DNA of 64,000 nucleotides from an uncultured Ignatzschineria sp. (GCA_945639195.1 CALZEE010000006.1:62001-126000); one strand, 5' to 3'. Shown: positions 21,936-30,941, numbered from the stretch's first letter. Translations and numbers: made by a program. The notes: generated by a model not told the origin, from the sequence alone.

Positions 21936-23138
21936 CTATACTTTTGCAACTTCTTTGGGTAAGGGGTAAATTCGCACGCGACTCCCCTTCTTAGTCTCTT
22001 GATTCTCTTTCATTTCAACAAGGCAGTTAGCATAACTTAATCCACTCAACATCGCCGAACCTTGTAAGCCTACCGTGTCGACATAGTATTCACCACGCTC
22101 ATCTTGGTAGTAATTCCCGCGTAAAAACTCTCTGCGAGGTTGAATTCGGTCACTCCCGAAATTAATAACGGCCATCAGCTGTGGCAACTGCGGAGAAACC
22201 CCCATCAACTGCTTAATTGCCGGATAACCGAGTAGATAAAATGTTGCATAAGCAGAGACAGGATTGCCCGGCAACATAATAATATGGCAATTGCCTATTT
22301 TACCCCAACCAAAAGGCTTTCCTGGCTTAATAGCAAGCTTCCACATATTCAGCTCACCAAGCTCGGTAATCGCCTGCGCAATGAAATCTGCTTCGCCGAC
22401 AGATGCACCACCACTTAATATAATGAGGTCATTTTCAAGAGACGCTTTGCTTAAGGCGGCTAAAACAGCGTCATATTGATCTTTTAAAATCCCGCCATCT
22501 TCTGCTTTTGCCAACGTTGAGACCCACGCAAGTAGTTGATAGCGATTGGCGTCATAAATCTGACTTTCGCTAATCTCTTCCCATGGCTCTTTCAACTCAT
22601 TCCCGGTTGAGAAGACTGTAATGCGAAGATCTTTATAAACTTCGACTTCCCAGATCCCTTGAGAAGCGAGGAGCGCAATTGCCGCAGGATCTAATACATG
22701 TCCCTTTTGAAAAAGGATCTCTCCCTTTTTAATCTCTTCCGCCTGATAACGGATATTTAAACCCACCGGCGTCTCTTCCATCAATGTTAAGACCGTCGCG
22801 TCAACTTTTGTATTTTCCTGCATCACTACCGTCGTAGTGTTTAAAGGAATCTGTGCACCCGTAAAGATACGTGCAGCTTCCCCAGGGTTTAAGGAGAAAT
22901 CAACCGCATCACCCGCCATTACTCGATCAACAATTTCAAACGAATGTCGCGTCCCTTCAGGATCACAGAGAGCATAGCCATCCATCGCACTATTATCAAA
23001 CTGCGGCGAATCATAATTTGCAACACAATCGACCGCAAGTTTTGCCCCAAATGCCGTCCGCAACGTTGCGGTATGCGTCGCTCGCTCAAGGGCCATTCCT
23101 GCTAATAATTCTCTTAAAGCTACATCATAATTTTTCAT
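21936..23138 (-). CDS. moeA: Molybdopterin molybdenumtransferase MoeA
   Basis: Inserts molybdate into adenylylated molybdopterin to make Moco. The 400-residue protein has NSAMDGYAL, IFTGAQIPLN, STGNEL, LSGGASVGEADF and MLPGNPVSAYATFYLL, all family motifs in the expected order, with a C-terminal domain IV. Its ATG overlaps the 3' end of mobA by 14 bp, so the two are likely translationally coupled. Confidence 0.96.
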   Translation of the reverse strand: MKNYDVALRELLAGMALERATHTATLRTAFGAKLAVDCVANYDSPQFDNSAMDGYALCDPEGTRHSFEIVDRVMAGDAVDFSLNPGEAARIFTGAQIPLNTTTVVMQENTKVDATVLTLMEETPVGLNIRYQAEEIKKGEILFQKGHVLDPAAIALLASQGIWEVEVYKDLRITVFSTGNELKEPWEEISESQIYDANRYQLLAWVSTLAKAEDGGILKDQYDAVLAALSKASLENDLIILSGGASVGEADFIAQAITELGELNMWKLAIKPGKPFGWGKIGNCHIIMLPGNPVSAYATFYLLGYPAIKQLMGVSPQLPQLMAVINFGSDRIQPRREFLRGNYYQDERGEYYVDTVGLQGSAMLSGLSYANCLVEMKENQETKKGSRVRIYPLPKEVAKV

Positions 23139-23736
23139 GAAGCATTCCTTCTACCGTTTCAATATCTTGCATACTATTACAATTTACAAACGCCATTTCA
23201 TCATCAAACAGTATCGCCCTCGCCCCTAAATGGGTCAAGAGTGCCCGAATTCTTAAATCTCCCGTCACTAAAAACGACGTAATCTCTCTCAACTTCCCAA
23301 CGCGCCCTTGTAAATAGAGATAATGCTCACGCTCATCCGTTCGCGGATATACAACCGCATCTATCTCACGCGCCGCACTCAATCGCGCAACAAGATCTTG
23401 TGGGATATAAGGTCCATCACAACTCACCACTTGCAGCACATCATCCGACTCTAACATTGGTAAAAGTGTTGCAATACCAGCCAAAGGGCCCTGCCCTACT
23501 AATGTCTCTTCATCTTCAATCAACGGAAGATTAAATGGCTGATAGCGCTCAAGATCTTGATTTACCGAAATATAAAGTTGATCCACTTGTGGCGCTATCC
23601 GTGCAATGACATGTGCCACTAAAGGTCGATCTTGCAAGGTTACCAAACCCTTATTCTGATACCCCATTCGCCGCCCTTCTCCCCCGGCGAGAATAAGGCC
23701 AATGACACGAGGAGGCGTTACTTTTCCGTCTGCCAT
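23125..23736 (-). CDS. mobA: Molybdenum cofactor guanylyltransferase MobA
   Basis: Transfers GMP from GTP to Mo-molybdopterin to give the MGD cofactor. The 203-residue form starts at ATG 23736, chosen because an AGGAG Shine-Dalgarno lies 11 bases upstream and the protein then begins shortly before the nucleotidyltransferase motif LILAGGEGRRMGYQNKGL; an upstream in-frame ATG at 23814 would overlap moaE by nearly 100 bp. EDEETLVGQGPLAGI and VSCDGPYIP are also present. The start overlaps the moaE end by 19 bp. Confidence 0.93.
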   Translation of the reverse strand: MADGKVTPPRVIGLILAGGEGRRMGYQNKGLVTLQDRPLVAHVIARIAPQVDQLYISVNQDLERYQPFNLPLIEDEETLVGQGPLAGIATLLPMLESDDVLQVVSCDGPYIPQDLVARLSAAREIDAVVYPRTDEREHYLYLQGRVGKLREITSFLVTGDLRIRALLTHLGARAILFDDEMAFVNCNSMQDIETVEGMLHEKL

Positions 23737-24185
23737 CTTGTTAATATCTCCTGATCCGTCTGCTTCGCAGCCACCCAGTAACTTTGACCATCTTTTAGCG
23801 TCTCTTTTTTCCAAAAAGGCGCTTCGGTCTTTAAGTAATCCATAATAAACTCTGCCGCTAAAAAGGCATGAAGACGATGCTTTGCAGTCACAATTAACAG
23901 CACAATAGGATCATCTGCTCGTAGCTCCCCAACACGATGAATCACCCGACATCCGGCAATATCCCATCGTTGCTTTGCTTCAATAATAATGCGTTCGATC
24001 TCTTTCTCTGTAAGCCCGGGGAAATGTTCTAAAGTCATCATCTCAAGAGGCGTTTCCTGATCAAACTCTCGCACCATTCCTTGAAACAGAACTAATGCAC
24101 CCGCATCTCCTGATGCCTCGGCAATAAGATCACTCTCTTTTTGCAGATCAAAATTTGCAGTTTGAACCGTGACGTGAATATGCAT
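23718..24185 (-). CDS. moaE: Molybdopterin synthase catalytic subunit MoaE
   Basis: With MoaD it adds two sulfurs to cyclic pyranopterin monophosphate. The 155-residue protein shows GALVLFQGMVREF, LEHFPGLTEKEIERI, the HRVGELRADDPIVLLIVTA segment and EAPFWKKE, where the lysine pair is the catalytic-site signature. It lies one base after the moaD stop. Confidence 0.95.
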   Translation of the reverse strand: MHIHVTVQTANFDLQKESDLIAEASGDAGALVLFQGMVREFDQETPLEMMTLEHFPGLTEKEIERIIIEAKQRWDIAGCRVIHRVGELRADDPIVLLIVTAKHRLHAFLAAEFIMDYLKTEAPFWKKETLKDGQSYWVAAKQTDQEILTRWQTEK

Positions 24186-24186
24186 C

Positions 24187-24435
24187 TTAGCCCCCTGTTA
24201 CTGGCGGAAGAAATGCCACGCGATCCCCCGGCATTATCTCAACTGCAGAGAAAGTAATCTCTTCATTCACCACAATTCGAAAAATATTTTCAGGCGCTAA
24301 CGCGGCTGACCAAGCATCCCCACGAGACCTTAAGAGCGCTTGCAAAGCATCTGTGTTTCCTGTCGTCCAGGCAATGCTTTCTGATCCACATTGAAGCTGA
24401 TCTTTTAAATTCCCAAAATACGTCACCGTAATCAT
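24187..24435 (-). CDS. moaD: Molybdopterin synthase sulfur carrier subunit MoaD
   Basis: Ubiquitin-like sulfur carrier whose C-terminal GlyGly is thiocarboxylated. The 82-residue product (MITVTYFGNLKDQL...) ends in FLPPVTGG, the required GG tail. I place the start at ATG 24435 rather than the upstream 24519 because AGAGAGG lies right in front of it and the length then fits the family. First gene of the moaD-moaE-mobA-moeA run; moaA and moaC are not in the window. Confidence 0.93.
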   Translation of the reverse strand: MITVTYFGNLKDQLQCGSESIAWTTGNTDALQALLRSRGDAWSAALAPENIFRIVVNEEITFSAVEIMPGDRVAFLPPVTGG

Positions 24436-24488
24436 TGTTAAACCTCTCTTCAGCACTTGTATAAAGTATTCAATATCATTAAAAGCTC

Positions 24489-24503
24489 CTACTGATTCAG
24501 TAG
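24489..24503. promoter_or_regulatory. Palindrome upstream of moaD
   Basis: The 15-bp word CTACTGATTCAGTAG is palindromic apart from its central base and lies 54 bp upstream of the moaD start. It may be an operator; no known regulator motif (such as ModE) is recognised. Confidence 0.3.
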
Positions 24504-24597
24504 ACCCCAAACTTCTCACTCAATACATCACAATAATTCTCGATACCATCCTACAAGTTTCAACACTTCACGCAAAAATATCACCGCGCCAATTCAT

Positions 24598-25476
24598 TTA
24601 GGCTTTACGGTGACGCTTAACCCCTTTTCGTCTTAAAATCCCGCCCTCAAATCCAAAGATCAGAGAGAGAAGATAAAAGACCGCCAAAACCACAATAATC
24701 ATCGGACCTGAAGCAATATCATAATGAACAGATGCCACTAATCCAAAATACGCGCCCACAACACCGAGCGTAATCGCAATCAAGAGCACACTCTCCATCC
24801 GATTACTCCAAAGTCTCGCGCAGATTGCCGGTATCATCATCATCCCCACCGTCATCAAGGTTCCGAGCACCTGGAACGATGCGACTAAATTGAGTACCAC
24901 CAAGAAGAGAAACAACCCGTAAAAGAGCAGCCCTTTCTTTGTTTTAAGCGCCAAATAGAGCGGATCAATAATATAGAGCAATAAAGGTCGGTAAATAATC
25001 GAAAGAAGTAGCAAGGTGGTTACTAAAACACCCCACACAAGATAGAGCGAAGCTTCATCGACAGCAAGTACCGAGCCAAATAAGATATGGAGAAGATCCG
25101 CCTGCGAGCCGATCTCCATAATGAGGACAACCCCAATCGCTAATGAAAAAAGATACAAGCCGGCAAAGCTCGCGTCCTCTTTAAGATTTGTGTAATGCGA
25201 GATCATTGATGCCAAAATAGCGATTAAAACGCCGGCAATCACGCCACCAAAACTCATCGCATAGATGTTAAAACCAAAAAACAAGAAGGCGATCGCAATC
25301 CCCGGCAATACGCCATGGCTCAACGCATCGCCCACAAGGCTCATACGATTGAGTAATAAAAACACCCCCACTAAGCCCGACGAGACAGCTATCATCACCG
25401 ATGCTACTAATGCCCTTTTCAAAAAGGGAAGCATCACAAAGGGATCAATAAAGGTTGAGGTTAAGAGCTCTAACAT
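24598..25476 (-). CDS. znuB: Metal (zinc/manganese-type) ABC transporter permease
   Basis: ABC-3 family membrane subunit that moves zinc, manganese or iron across the inner membrane. The 292-residue protein has about eight membrane helices and the family loop SLVGDALSHGVLPGIAIAFL plus the helix ASFQVLGTLMTVGMMMIPAI. The gene starts 9 bp after the ATPase gene. ZnuB is used as the nearest name; MntB/SitD-type specificity cannot be excluded. The periplasmic binding protein gene is not adjacent. Confidence 0.82.
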   Translation of the reverse strand: MLELLTSTFIDPFVMLPFLKRALVASVMIAVSSGLVGVFLLLNRMSLVGDALSHGVLPGIAIAFLFFGFNIYAMSFGGVIAGVLIAILASMISHYTNLKEDASFAGLYLFSLAIGVVLIMEIGSQADLLHILFGSVLAVDEASLYLVWGVLVTTLLLLSIIYRPLLLYIIDPLYLALKTKKGLLFYGLFLFLVVLNLVASFQVLGTLMTVGMMMIPAICARLWSNRMESVLLIAITLGVVGAYFGLVASVHYDIASGPMIIVVLAVFYLLSLIFGFEGGILRRKGVKRHRKA

Positions 25477-25485
25477 ACTGATATT

Positions 25486-26208
25486 TTACACCTCACACCA
25501 TGAATCGCTCTCCCATCCTAGGGATACCGATTCTGCTTTTAATAAATTCTCATCCGTAATAACAGCCTTGCTCTTACCAAAGATGATTTTGTCTCGCGCC
25601 AATATCAAAGTATTGGTGAAGTATTGCTTCGCTAACGTTAAATCATGCAGGACAACAATGACCGTTTTACCGGCAGCTTCCCATCGACCAATCAACTCGC
25701 AGAGCTCTTTCGTTGTTCTTGCATCCATGGCATTAAAAGGCTCATCTAGCAGAATTAAATCCGCCCCTTCAACCACAATCCGAGCAAAGAGTGCTTTTTG
25801 GAACTGCCCTCCCGATAGTGAATCAATACTACGATCACCAAAGGCATCGAGCCCCACAAATTCAAGCGCCTTTTCTACTTCCGCCCGCGCAGGCTCAGAT
25901 AAACGCTTAAACAGCCCCATATTGTGATACGCACCGGCACTGACAAGCTCAAAGAGCGTTAAAGGTAAATCTCTGCGGATATCAGATATTTGCGAAAGAT
26001 AACTCACTTTATGGGCATTCTTTTTAGAGATCTCACCCTCTTTATAAGCTACTAAGCCCATAATCGCTTTTAAAAGCGTGCTCTTTCCTGCCCCATTAGG
26101 ACCGATAATGGCACTACTTTCGCCCTTAGGAAACCCCACAGACAGGTGATGTACCACAGGATGCGCTTTATAGCTGACTGTTAAATTTGAAATTTCTAAT
26201 GCATTCAT
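25486..26208 (-). CDS. znuC: Metal (zinc/manganese-type) ABC transporter ATP-binding protein
   Basis: Energises the ABC-3 permease next to it. The 240-residue protein has Walker A GPNGAGKSTLLKAI, signature LSGGQFQKALFARI, Walker B LILLDEPFNAMD and the switch HD in VLHDLTLA. Start at ATG 26208, preceded by AAGGAAG; the TTG three bases earlier is less likely. The substrate (Zn or Mn) is inferred only from family and partner. Confidence 0.82.
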   Translation of the reverse strand: MNALEISNLTVSYKAHPVVHHLSVGFPKGESSAIIGPNGAGKSTLLKAIMGLVAYKEGEISKKNAHKVSYLSQISDIRRDLPLTLFELVSAGAYHNMGLFKRLSEPARAEVEKALEFVGLDAFGDRSIDSLSGGQFQKALFARIVVEGADLILLDEPFNAMDARTTKELCELIGRWEAAGKTVIVVLHDLTLAKQYFTNTLILARDKIIFGKSKAVITDENLLKAESVSLGWESDSWCEV

Positions 26209-26615
26209 CAAAGCTTCCTTTCGCTAAAACGCGCCCCTTTTACGATCATGAGTGGCAATTTAAATACAATTCCCGAACCCTATATACTGCTGATTGTATT
26301 CCGTCCGCTCATCCACGAGCGTGCCATTCTTCCCACGTATAATACCGTAAAATGAGAGGATAATCGTTGTTCTCGTTATATATTCAGGCAATCATTTAGG
26401 CGTCAGGGGCCTTGATGCTCGAAAGTCGAGAAAGTTCGTGCGATAATACTTTGATAAACTTTGTAGCGCTGATCACTTACAACGAAGAATTTTCTTACCC
26501 GTAACATCGATCTTCGCTTTTTAGAATACGAGGCTTTAAACGATGAAACACTCGCAGTATCAGTGCTTTTATCGATTCATTGCCCAGCAATAGCATCATA
26601 GGACAATAGAGATTC
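26209..26615. other. 407-bp intergenic region between znuC and pilZ
   Basis: No convincing gene. Divergent promoters for znuCB and pilZ must lie here. I see small hairpins CGCTC/GAGCG (about 26307-26322) and CTCGA/TCGAG (about 26417-26429), an extended -10-like TGCGATAAT at 26439-26447, and a weak terminator-like stem CGAAGA (26483-26488) / TCTTCG (26511-26516) followed by CTTTTTT. These last two could bound a short transcript of about 70 nt, but this is speculative. Confidence 0.35.
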
Positions 26616-26954
26616 ATGAATAATCCGAAAAAAATCACGGTTAACTTCAAAAGTGCTTCGCAACTCGCAGAATATTACCTCTCCTTTTTTAAAGATGGCG
26701 GATTTTTCTTCGCAACCGATTATGCCTTTAAGCTACATGATCCTATTATTCTCAAATTAACACTGCCTGATGGGGATTCTTCGCCAGTAGAAGTCGAGGG
26801 TTCAGTCGCTTTTATTAATCTTCAAGCACACGACCCTATCCACCACATCACAGATTCCAGAGGCTCCGGCGTAGCATTAACAACACCGCCAAGCCACCTG
26901 ATGTCACGGATCAATGCGCTACTTCGAATGCATCAAGCAACTTTACCTGCATAA
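26616..26954 (+). CDS. pilZ: PilZ-domain protein (type IV pilus PilZ type)
   Basis: A 112-residue protein with the features of the stand-alone PilZ needed for type IV pilus biogenesis: VNFKSASQLAEYYLSFFKDGGFFF, LHDPIILKLTLPDG, EVEGSVAFIN and a GSGVALTTPPSHLMSRINALL end. The RxxxR and D/NxSxxG c-di-GMP motifs are not evident, as in classical PilZ itself, which does not bind the nucleotide. It is followed by tatD, the same pilZ-tatD order as in Pseudomonas, which supports the call. Confidence 0.85.
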   Translation: MNNPKKITVNFKSASQLAEYYLSFFKDGGFFFATDYAFKLHDPIILKLTLPDGDSSPVEVEGSVAFINLQAHDPIHHITDSRGSGVALTTPPSHLMSRINALLRMHQATLPA

Positions 26955-26969
26955 TCCCGAGATCCTCTC

Positions 26970-27140
26970 TTATCTCATCCCGCTTATATTAACCTTAGCC
27001 CTTTTGTATTAATCAACCTGTATTAAGCTCACTGTATCTGCCCTAGCGAAGTATTTTCCTATAGAGAAGGTATGAGATAAGTTGTGAGATAACACGAACG
27101 GATACGGAAATTGATGATAGATACACAAAGAATGAGATAA
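26970..27140. repeat. Cluster of ATGAGATAA-like motifs between pilZ and tatD
   Basis: ATGAGATAA occurs at 27072-27080 and 27132-27140, the near-copy TGTGAGATAA at 27083-27092, and the reverse complement TTATCTCAT at 26970-26978, within a 250-bp intergenic region. No gene is seen here. Confidence 0.45.
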
Positions 27141-27204
27141 CGCATACAATGACCTTGTACGCTATTTACACCCCATACTTTCCACAATAGCCAAAAGCAC
27201 AATC

Positions 27205-28011
27205 ATGACAACAACCCCGACCTTTATCGATTCCCACTGCCATTTAGACATGCTGGATTTGAGCCTTTATAACAATAGTTTTGATGCGCTCTTAAAGATT
27301 ATCCAAGGCAATAATATCGACCATATGCTCTGCGTAAGCGTGGATCTTGATGCGTGGGAAAACATGGCAAAACTCGTCCAAGACTATGACAATATTTCGC
27401 TCTCTGTCGGCGTACATCCCGGGGCTGTTCCGGCGAAAACACCGGCAAGTTTTGAAAGCTTTGCCCCAATGCTCGCAAACCCCAAAGTCATTGCCATTGG
27501 TGAAACCGGTTTAGATTACCACTATTCTGTAGAGCATAAAGTCGCTCAGCAAGCCTCTTTCATCACCCAAATCGAGATCGCTAAAAGCGCTCGAAAGCCG
27601 CTTATTATCCATACGCGCGATGCCAGACAAGATACAATCAACATCCTAACTCATGAAAATGCACGAGATGCAGGCGGGATTCTCCACTGCTTCACTGAGA
27701 GCTGGGAGATGGCAAAAAAAGGCTTAGATCTTGGGTTTTATATCTCATTTAGCGGGATCATCACTTTCAAAAGCGCTGCAGAGCTCCGTGAAGTTGTTGC
27801 AAAGACCCCCATTGAGCAGATGCTGATTGAAACAGATGCGCCTTATCTCACGCCGGTTCCTTATCGTGGCAAGGCTAATCATCCAGGATTCGTCCCTTAT
27901 GTTGCGAAAATGATTAGTGAGATTAAAAATATTCCTATAGAGGAAGTGGCACGTATCACGTCACAAAACTTCCGAACCCTATTTAAAGATAACCTTATTA
28001 CTACCGCATAA
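27205..28011 (+). CDS. tatD: TatD-family metal-dependent hydrolase
   Basis: Amidohydrolase-fold enzyme; TatD relatives have metal-dependent DNase (3'-5' exonuclease) activity. The 268-residue protein has the metal ligands in DSHCHLD, AIGETGLDYHY, IHTRDA, LHCFTES and LIETDAPYLTP, in the right order. In gammaproteobacteria the copy next to pilZ is often called YcfH. No Sec or Tat signal is present, so it acts in the cytoplasm. Confidence 0.9.
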   Translation: MTTTPTFIDSHCHLDMLDLSLYNNSFDALLKIIQGNNIDHMLCVSVDLDAWENMAKLVQDYDNISLSVGVHPGAVPAKTPASFESFAPMLANPKVIAIGETGLDYHYSVEHKVAQQASFITQIEIAKSARKPLIIHTRDARQDTINILTHENARDAGGILHCFTESWEMAKKGLDLGFYISFSGIITFKSAAELREVVAKTPIEQMLIETDAPYLTPVPYRGKANHPGFVPYVAKMISEIKNIPIEEVARITSQNFRTLFKDNLITTA

Positions 28012-28025
28012 TTATTGAGGCAGAT

Positions 28026-29450
28026 ATGACACAATCTATTGGTAAAATCGCCGTATTTGGCGACATCATGATCGACAGCTACTGGATCGGTTCAACAAAT
28101 CGTATCTCTCCTGAATCCCCCGTACCTGTTGTGAACATCAATCATACAGAAAATCGACTCGGCGGCGCAGCTAACGTCGCACTCAATATTAGTAAAATGG
28201 CGATTCCTGTCACGCTATCTGGTCTTGTTGGGGTTGATCAAAACGCGCAAGAACTTCAATCTCTCTGCCAAAGTAATGATATCCAGACAGATTTTATTGC
28301 CGAACAAGGATTTGCGACCATCATGAAACTTCGGGTCATTAGTCGCCAACAGCATATCGTGCGATGTGATTTTGAAGAATCACCCGACTTAACGCCGGCA
28401 TTAACGACTAAAATCACCACCGCGCTCAAGACGATTATCGACCAGAATGATCTCATTGTGCTCTCCGATTACAACAAAGGATTTCTATCTGATCCTCAAG
28501 CATTAATTCAATATGCAAGAAGCCAAGGGAAATTTGTCATTATCGATCCTAAAGGTGACGATTTTAGTAAATATCGCGGCGCATCTCTCATTACGCCAAA
28601 TACCAGTGAGTTTGAGGGCGTTGTTGGAAAATGCAAAGATGAAGCTGAACTCTTTGCCCGTGCTGAGGCACTTCGTGCAGAGCTTGATCTTGGCGCTCTA
28701 CTCGTCACTCGCAGTGAGAAAGGGATGACGCTCTTTGAGAAGGATCGTGCACCTGTCACGTTCTCTGCTAAAGCGCAAGATGTCTTTGATGTGACCGGTG
28801 CTGGCGATACGGTTATCGCTATGCTAGCAACCCACGTTGCCAAAGGGATTCCCTTACCGCAAGCTTGTAAAATTGCGAATGCCGCGGCGTCCATTGTCGT
28901 CGGTAAAATGGGGGCGTCATACGTCACACAAGAAGAGCTCGATTATGCGCTCGGTCAATCTGATCGTCCGCATAACCTTGTCCTCTCTAAAGAAGCGCTT
29001 TTACACGAAGTAAAGCGCGCAAAAATGAACAATGAAACTGTCGTCATGACCAATGGCTGTTTTGATATCTTGCATCGAGGACATGTGAAATACCTCGAAG
29101 AAGCCAGTAAGCTTGGGCATCACCTCATTGTTGCGCTTAACTCAGATGCGTCAGTAAAACGACTCAAAGGGGAATCTCGCCCCATTATGGATGAGATGAG
29201 CCGCGCAACAGTGCTTGCATCGCTCTCATCTGTTGCTTGGGTAACGCTCTTCGATGAAGATACGCCAGAATCATTAATTAAAGCGATTTTGCCAGATGTA
29301 TTAGTCAAAGGTAGCGATTACAAAGTCGAAGATATTGCCGGCGCTGATGCGGTTATAAACAATGGTGGACGCGTTGAGCTGATCGATTTTGTGGATGGTT
29401 ACTCCACCAGTAAAGCGATTGAGAAAATCATCGCGTCAAAAGCCGAGTAA
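28026..29450 (+). CDS. hldE: Bifunctional heptose-7-phosphate kinase / heptose-1-phosphate adenylyltransferase HldE
   Basis: Two steps of ADP-heptose synthesis for the LPS inner core. The 474-residue fusion has an N-terminal PfkB-type kinase (about 1-320: RLGGAANVALNIS, FDVTGAGDTVIAML) and a C-terminal cytidylyltransferase-like domain (about 340-474: MTNGCFDILHRGHVKYLEEA, VKGSDY). Starts 14 bp after tatD with TTGAGG as Shine-Dalgarno. Its presence implies heptose-containing LPS. Confidence 0.96.
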   Translation: MTQSIGKIAVFGDIMIDSYWIGSTNRISPESPVPVVNINHTENRLGGAANVALNISKMAIPVTLSGLVGVDQNAQELQSLCQSNDIQTDFIAEQGFATIMKLRVISRQQHIVRCDFEESPDLTPALTTKITTALKTIIDQNDLIVLSDYNKGFLSDPQALIQYARSQGKFVIIDPKGDDFSKYRGASLITPNTSEFEGVVGKCKDEAELFARAEALRAELDLGALLVTRSEKGMTLFEKDRAPVTFSAKAQDVFDVTGAGDTVIAMLATHVAKGIPLPQACKIANAAASIVVGKMGASYVTQEELDYALGQSDRPHNLVLSKEALLHEVKRAKMNNETVVMTNGCFDILHRGHVKYLEEASKLGHHLIVALNSDASVKRLKGESRPIMDEMSRATVLASLSSVAWVTLFDEDTPESLIKAILPDVLVKGSDYKVEDIAGADAVINNGGRVELIDFVDGYSTSKAIEKIIASKAE

Positions 29451-29882
29451 TCCCGCTATAGCATCGTTCTATCAGAAAATGCCGGCATATTGATAAACAC
29501 TTATGTCGGCACTGATGATTTAGAGTTACGTCTCGATGCTTCCCTGAAATACTTAGGTAAAGTGTTTTTTACAAAAAATCAATTGATGCCCTACACTTTT
29601 CTAGAGATGCCCTGTCAGAATAAGGTATGCTCGATAAGCTGCTGATTCAGGATCCTCTTTAAAAGTAGTTCGCGCCATCAACGCGTTTATTGATAAAGTA
29701 ATAATAGATAAAGCAGTAAAAAAGAGAAAATATGCCGGCAATACTGTTGGCAACGACCTCACATAGACCGTATCGCTACAAAGTTTAGATTCAAGCGATA
29801 AATAAATACTTAAATGTAATTTTATGGCATAATAAATACTTAAATGTAATTTTTAGCCCCTCGTAGATAAGGACTTTTAAAG
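29451..29882. other. 432-bp intergenic region between hldE and recA
   Basis: No gene is evident. The left half holds two hairpins built on the word TGCCGGCA: 29480-29511 (10-bp stem with one G-U pair, 12-nt loop) right after hldE, and 29733-29752 (8-bp stem with two G-U pairs, loop ATAC). The right end is the recA promoter region with two long direct repeats. Confidence 0.6.
29801..29853 (+). promoter_or_regulatory. recA promoter with two operator-like repeats
   Basis: A 23-bp word beginning AATAAATACTTAAATGTAAT is present exactly twice, at 29801-29823 and 29831-29853 (30-bp period, same helical face). Each contains TACTTAAATGTA, which has TAC/GTA dyad arms. An extended -10 TGGCATAAT (29825-29833) lies between them, predicting a start near 29840; one repeat covers the -35 region and the other the start point. 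The placement is that of a repressor operator; the classical CTGT-N8-ACAG SOS box is absent. Confidence 0.55.
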
Positions 29883-30941
29883 ATGGATGATAACAAACGC
29901 AAAGCCCTCCAAGCAGCTCTTGGGCAGATTGATCGCCAATTTGGTAAAGGCTCAGTGATGCGCCTCGGCGACCAACAAGCATCGACCAATATTACCCCTG
30001 TATCAACAGGTTCAATTGGCTTAGATATCGCGCTTGGAATTGGTGGTTTACCACGCGGTCGTGTCGTTGAGATCTTTGGACCTGAATCTTCAGGGAAAAC
30101 AACCCTCACACTTCATGTGATTGCAGAAGTTCAAAAAGCAGGCGGTACCGCTGCATTTATCGACGCAGAGCATGCGCTTGATCCTGGTTATGCAGCAAAA
30201 CTCGGTGTGGATGTTGAAAACCTCTATATCGCACAGCCTGATAATGGTGAGCAAGCACTTGAAATCACAGATACGCTCGTACGCTCTAGCGCGATCGATA
30301 TTATCGTAGTTGACTCCGTTGCAGCATTAACGCCTAAAGCAGAGATCGAAGGCGAAATGGGTGATTCACACATGGGGTTACAAGCACGCCTTATGAGCCA
30401 AGCGCTTCGTAAATTGACGGGCAACATCCAAAAATCAAATACGCTTGTGATCTTCATCAACCAAATCCGTATGAAAATTGGCGTCATGTTTGGTAACCCA
30501 GAGACGACAACCGGTGGTAACGCCCTTAAATTCTACGCCTCTGTTCGTCTCGACATCCGTAGAACCGGCGCCGTGAAGAAAGGCGACGAAGTTATTGGTG
30601 CAGATACACGTGTTCGCGTAGTAAAAAACAAGGTATCGCCACCATTTAGAGAAGCAAAATTCGAAATCATGTATGGCATGGGAATTGATACTTTAGGCGA
30701 AGTGATCGACCTTGGGGTTGATGCCGGCATTGTTGATAAAGCGGGCGCATGGTATAGCTATGGTGATACTCGCCTTGGCCAAGGTAAAGAGAACTCTAAA
30801 CAATACCTTCGTGAAAATGTAGAAACAGCTCAAGAGATTGAGAAACGTGTTCGCGATCACTTTATCTCTGTTCCTGCACCTTTAGTTCCTAAAGAAGATG
30901 CTGACGATAAAGCAGATCTTTTAACACCACCTAAAAAATAA
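29883..30941 (+). CDS. recA: Recombinase RecA
   Basis: Strand-exchange ATPase of homologous recombination and SOS co-protease. At 352 residues it is full length. Motifs: [11 protein letters not shown], Walker [16 protein letters not shown] (about residue 66), [58 protein letters not shown], and an acidic tail [10 protein letters not shown]. An AAGGA Shine-Dalgarno precedes the ATG. No recX gene follows; a terminator does. Confidence 0.98.
   Translation: MDDNKRKALQAALGQIDRQFGKGSVMRLGDQQASTNITPVSTGSIGLDIALGIGGLPRGRVVEIFGPESSGKTTLTLHVIAEVQKAGGTAAFIDAEHALDPGYAAKLGVDVENLYIAQPDNGEQALEITDTLVRSSAIDIIVVDSVAALTPKAEIEGEMGDSHMGLQARLMSQALRKLTGNIQKSNTLVIFINQIRMKIGVMFGNPETTTGGNALKFYASVRLDIRRTGAVKKGDEVIGADTRVRVVKNKVSPPFREAKFEIMYGMGIDTLGEVIDLGVDAGIVDKAGAWYSYGDTRLGQGKENSKQYLRENVETAQEIEKRVRDHFISVPAPLVPKEDADDKADLLTPPKK

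Noticed and set aside
24436..24519. Longer N-terminus for moaD
   Set aside because: MoaD proteins are about 80 residues and the internal ATG has a strong Shine-Dalgarno.
29451..29882. Classical LexA box (CTGT-N8-ACAG) upstream of recA
   Set aside because: Searched for and not found; the repeats described there are a different motif.
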